From Lachnospiraceae bacterium (GTDB lineage: Bacteria > Bacillota > Clostridia > Lachnospirales > Lachnospiraceae), in contig JAILDZ010000015.1 in NCBI GenBank assembly GCA_024688505.1, positions 1 to 46,715 on the forward strand: 46,715 nt of DNA, in the 5' to 3' direction. The position numbers were made by a program, and so were the translations under genes. Below, piece by piece: positions 43,671 to 46,715 of the stretch; positions within the stretch are counted from its first letter, which is position 1; each line of letters opens with the position of its first letter. The notes under the pieces were generated by a model, which did no database searches, was not told the origin of the DNA, and saw only the letters and a list, made by a program, of their open reading frames with translations.

Positions 43671-46663
43671 AATATAATGCATTTATAAGTTACAGACATG
43701 CCGATCCGGATATGTTTGTGGCTAAAGAGATACATAAAGGTCTCGAAACCTTTAAGGTGCCGGGAAGAATAAGGAAAAAGACGGGAATAAAGAAGATCGA
43801 GAGAGTATTCAGGGATCAGGAAGAACTGCCAATCGACAGTTCTCTTTCCGATAATATCAATACTGCCCTTGAGAATGCTGAATTCCTGATAGTTATTTGT
43901 TCTCCAAGACTTCTGGAATCCAGGTGGTGTCTCCAGGAGATAAGAACTTTTATCAAACTGCACGGAAGAGAAAGAATCCTGGCAGTGTTAGTGGAGGGAG
44001 AACCTGAAAACGCATTTCCGGAAGAGATCCGCTTCAATGAAAACGGTGATCCTGTAGAGCCTCTGGCGGCAGATGTACGCGGCACAAATCATAAAGAGAT
44101 CAAAAAGAAGATAGCATCAGAAAAGCTGAGGCTATTAGCTGCTCTTTTACATTGCTCCTATGATGATCTAAAGCAAAGGCACAGGGAAAGAAGGATCAAA
44201 CGGATCATGACCGCTATGGCGTTTGTTATGGCGCTTCTCATTGGATTTGCCGGATACTATGCATATACTGCCGCAAAGATCACAGAAAACTTTAAAGACA
44301 AGCAGGTGAACCAGTCTAAATATCTGGCTGATACTGCCATAAGCTGCCTTAAGGAAGGCGACAGGATGACAGCTATCCGGGTGGCCATGGAGGCGCTGCC
44401 TTCCGAAAATAATGACAGGCCGTATGTGCCAAAGGCTGAATATGCTCTAAACCGCACATTATATAATTATCATACGGGAAACGATCTGGTGGCAGACAGA
44501 TCACTTTCTGTGGGACAGACTGTTAAGGATTTTTATCTCAGTAATGATGGCATGTATGTCATAGTTACGGATTTAGGCAATAAAGCCACTGTTTTTAACA
44601 CAGAAAACGGCGATAAACTGCTGGAGATAAATCCTCCTGTAGCTTTAGATTACACCTTCATGACACTTTATGATGCCATTATCACAGCTGAAACACATGC
44701 AGTAGTGGCATTTTCAAAAAGCCTGGAATGCTATGATCTAAACGGGGAGAAACTCTGGGGTATAGATTCCGAGGATGAACTTAAGAAAGTCAGTGTATGC
44801 AGAGACGGCAGTGATCTGGTGGTGACATCCGCTAAATCTGTCTATATCGTTGATGAAAAGACCGGTGATATCAAAAACAGCGTGACTATGGAGGATGAAG
44901 ACCTATATATCGGTACCATGGCTAAAATGGCATACAGTACCGATGGGAGCCTGGTGGCCATTCCGTTAAGCCTTGGATCGAATTCCGAAAAAACCACAGG
45001 TTCCTTCATGGTATATGACTTTAAAGCCGGTTCATATAACATATATGACACTGAAAACAAGCATGTGATGGGGCTTAACTTTGACGATAACAATCATATC
45101 ATCGTTGTTTCTGACGGTGAAAATGAGAACCGCATTATAAACGGCACTCCGGTTATCGAATACTTAGACCTTTCTGACGGCGGACAAAAGAAATGGCAAA
45201 ACAGCTATAATTATGAAGTGTACACATTCTCCGGTTCTGATCTTAAGTCTTTTATCAGAGAATATACAGACAGCATGGGAGAGAAGCATCATGACTTCAT
45301 ATTCAGCCAGAATAATCTTCTGGAAGCCATTAATGTGGATACAGGAGAAGTGATAAGCACCTTTAATAAGAGCGAATCCGTTACCGCACTCTTTGTGATC
45401 AAAGAATGCGGCAATGTCATCACCATTGAAAGAAACGGTAATATGACATTCCAGAACACAGAAACCGGACATGAAAGCACTGATAATGCAACACAGATCG
45501 GCTTAGATATAAACGATGCCAAGAACTGTAACGGAGTAATCGCCACCAGCGGTTATATGAGCCCGGATGTGCTCATATTAAAGTATAAAGAAGGCCGGGG
45601 AATAGAAACAATCAATACATTTGAAAATGACGTGAAAAGCTGCCGCTTCAGTAAAGACGGTAAGCTGGTCGCTATTCAGGCAGGCTTTGAAAACGGTGTT
45701 CAACTTTTTGATTCCGACACCTATGAACTTAAAGGAGAGATCCTTCCCGAAGAACGTATAGACACCTGGGACATGACAGATGACGGTACTGTGGTCCTTT
45801 TCGGGAAAGATACACTGTATAAACTGAGCTCTGCAGACTTTAAGGTGTCTTCTGTCAAAACAGAAAACAGCAATTTCTCATCTTTTGCTTTTGATAAAGA
45901 ACACTCCAGATTTCTTGCATACAGAAACGGTGTATTTGTGGTAGATTATGATAATATGAAAGTGCTTTGCGATGCCGGTTATGATTCCGACGTGGTAAAA
46001 GCAAGTATAGGAGGAGAAAAGGGCGACAGTCTCTTAACCGTATATAAGGACAATTCCATCAAACTTTACGATATTTCAAAACAGGATGAAGTGGCCGATC
46101 TTTCGTCGGATGAAGTAAAAGTATATCTGGGGTATGGACTTGAAAATGATATAGATATTTCTCCGGACGGTAAAAGCGCAGTTTTAAATTGTATAGACGG
46201 CACTGCTAAGATAATTGATATGGGTAGCGGAAAAGTCATTGACAGCATTCCCTTCTATGGCAGCATGAAAGCATTCCTTCAGTTTTCACCCGACGGGAAG
46301 TATCTGCTGACACAGGGCGATGACTATTATTTCAGGGTTTATGATGTGGAAAAGCATGAAATGACCCATTATTCCGATTCACAGTATTATGAGATCCGTG
46401 AAGTCCGATACGAAGGTGACCATGCGGAACTTGTGAGCCTTTCAAGTATATACCTTCTGAACAGAGACACATGGGAGCTCACCTGTTATATAGACGAGGG
46501 ACTGGCGGTTTCCTTTGAAAAAGATCAGGTACTTTCTTCACATTATGAGACTCTCTACAGGTTTCCGTATTATGATCTTGCGGAGATGCTAAATATGGCT
46601 AAGGAAGAAGTTAACGGGCAGGAATTATCACCCGAAAAGAGACTACAGCTTAATATGGATTAA
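43652..46663 (+). CDS. TIR-TM-beta-propeller protein
   Basis: A 1003-residue protein. Residues ~6-170 are a TIR domain: YNAFISYRHAD, FRDQEELPIDSSLSDNI, ICSPRLLESRWCLQEI; E96 in WCLQE is at the place of the catalytic glutamate of TIR NADases. A basic stretch (RHRERRIKR) and a membrane helix at ~185-207 follow, so TIR should face the cytosol. Then a short helical repeat (~215-250), and ~750 residues of WD40/YVTN-like strands such as FSKDGKLVAI, ISPDGKSAVLN and FSPDGKYLLT, enough for two propellers, probably outside the membrane. ATG at 43652 overlaps the RyR gene; a TTG at 43667 overlapping its TGA is an alternative. Clostridia carry many proteins of this general type; ligand and product are unknown. 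Confidence 0.88.
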   Translation: MGYDKLKYNAFISYRHADPDMFVAKEIHKGLETFKVPGRIRKKTGIKKIERVFRDQEELPIDSSLSDNINTALENAEFLIVICSPRLLESRWCLQEIRTFIKLHGRERILAVLVEGEPENAFPEEIRFNENGDPVEPLAADVRGTNHKEIKKKIASEKLRLLAALLHCSYDDLKQRHRERRIKRIMTAMAFVMALLIGFAGYYAYTAAKITENFKDKQVNQSKYLADTAISCLKEGDRMTAIRVAMEALPSENNDRPYVPKAEYALNRTLYNYHTGNDLVADRSLSVGQTVKDFYLSNDGMYVIVTDLGNKATVFNTENGDKLLEINPPVALDYTFMTLYDAIITAETHAVVAFSKSLECYDLNGEKLWGIDSEDELKKVSVCRDGSDLVVTSAKSVYIVDEKTGDIKNSVTMEDEDLYIGTMAKMAYSTDGSLVAIPLSLGSNSEKTTGSFMVYDFKAGSYNIYDTENKHVMGLNFDDNNHIIVVSDGENENRIINGTPVIEYLDLSDGGQKKWQNSYNYEVYTFSGSDLKSFIREYTDSMGEKHHDFIFSQNNLLEAINVDTGEVISTFNKSESVTALFVIKECGNVITIERNGNMTFQNTETGHESTDNATQIGLDINDAKNCNGVIATSGYMSPDVLILKYKEGRGIETINTFENDVKSCRFSKDGKLVAIQAGFENGVQLFDSDTYELKGEILPEERIDTWDMTDDGTVVLFGKDTLYKLSSADFKVSSVKTENSNFSSFAFDKEHSRFLAYRNGVFVVDYDNMKVLCDAGYDSDVVKASIGGEKGDSLLTVYKDNSIKLYDISKQDEVADLSSDEVKVYLGYGLENDIDISPDGKSAVLNCIDGTAKIIDMGSGKVIDSIPFYGSMKAFLQFSPDGKYLLTQGDDYYFRVYDVEKHEMTHYSDSQYYEIREVRYEGDHAELVSLSSIYLLNRDTWELTCYIDEGLAVSFEKDQVLSSHYETLYRFPYYDLAEMLNMAKEEVNGQELSPEKRLQLNMD

Positions 46664-46680
46664 AAAAGGAGAATAAGAAA

Positions 46681-46715
46681 ATGTATTTTTTATTTAGTGT
46701 ACTTGGAATCGGAGG
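46681..46715 (+). CDS. Start of a third gene of the RyR-TIR operon, cut by the window edge
   Basis: ATG at 46681 with AAGGAG 9 bases upstream and an open frame to the edge (MYFLFSVLGIG). Only 17 bases separate it from the TIR stop and no terminator lies between, so it is probably in the same operon. The visible residues are hydrophobic, as in a signal peptide or first membrane helix. The product cannot be named. Confidence 0.6.
   Translation, partial: MYFLFSVLGIG

Noticed and set aside
1-46715. CRISPR array, insertion sequence, integrase or phage genes
   Set aside because: No regularly spaced direct repeats, transposase or integrase motifs were seen; the only long repeat is the 75-bp inverted pair.

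Overview
The window looks like chromosomal DNA of a low-to-mid GC anaerobic clostridium, most probably a member of Lachnospiraceae (Butyrivibrio/Roseburia-like). The reasons are gene content and order, not a database match: a complete Rnf complex in clostridial order CDGEAB, a sodium-pump decarboxylase cluster, spore-related ytfI/ytfJ-type genes, yloU/yloV/recG order, an ispH-rpsA pair, strong AGGAGG ribosome sites and some TTG/GTG starts. No rRNA, tRNA, CRISPR array, insertion sequence or phage gene was seen. Almost all of the window is coding and no gene-free stretch exceeds 300 bases.

Layout. 1-2.0 kb: a broken tRNA-dihydrouridine synthase gene whose 3' end is replaced by an inverted copy of the neighbouring NUDIX gene tail, the NUDIX hydrolase, and an EamA transporter. 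2.1-4.2 kb: a chemoreceptor with its own promoter and terminator. 4.3-9.6 kb: biotin-dependent carboxyl-transfer and sodium-pump cluster (MmdA/12S-like carboxyltransferase, OadG-like lipoprotein, biotin carrier, OadB, then after a highly structured 192-nt spacer a 5S/PycB-like carboxyltransferase). 9.7-15.4 kb: RpiR-type regulator, BaiN-like flavoprotein, cmk, ispH, S1 protein and cheR in a tightly overlapping chain, ending in a terminator that lies inside the convergent RNase H-like exonuclease gene. 16.6-26.0 kb: rnfCDGEAB, proB, miaB, ruvAB, zapA. 26.0-33.1 kb: U32 protein, FtsW/RodA-type protein, class B PBP, a second NUDIX protein, an unknown small protein, DUF2953 and YtfJ/GerW. 33.1-42.1 kb: a STAS-kinase fusion, rpmB, asp23/yloU, a FakA/YloV-like protein, recG, a two-domain PPK2 enzyme, a probable manganese-type CDF exporter and a LUD-domain protein. 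42.2-46.7 kb: an accessory operon with a two-TM Rossmann/RyR-domain protein, a 1003-aa TIR-TM-beta-propeller protein, and the first codons of a third gene at the window edge.

How the genes fit together. OadB and the Rnf complex are both ion-translocating membrane machines of fermentative metabolism, so this stretch carries two candidate sodium-coupled energy modules. The cell-wall/division block (zapA, ftsW-type, PBP) and the spore-linked ytfI/ytfJ genes fit a Gram-positive spore-lineage cell. The most unusual part is the right edge: a TIR protein with the catalytic-type glutamate in an overlapping operon with a RyR-domain protein carrying a TrkA-N-like nucleotide-binding fold. This suggests a nucleotide-signalling or defence module; the function is inferred, not shown.
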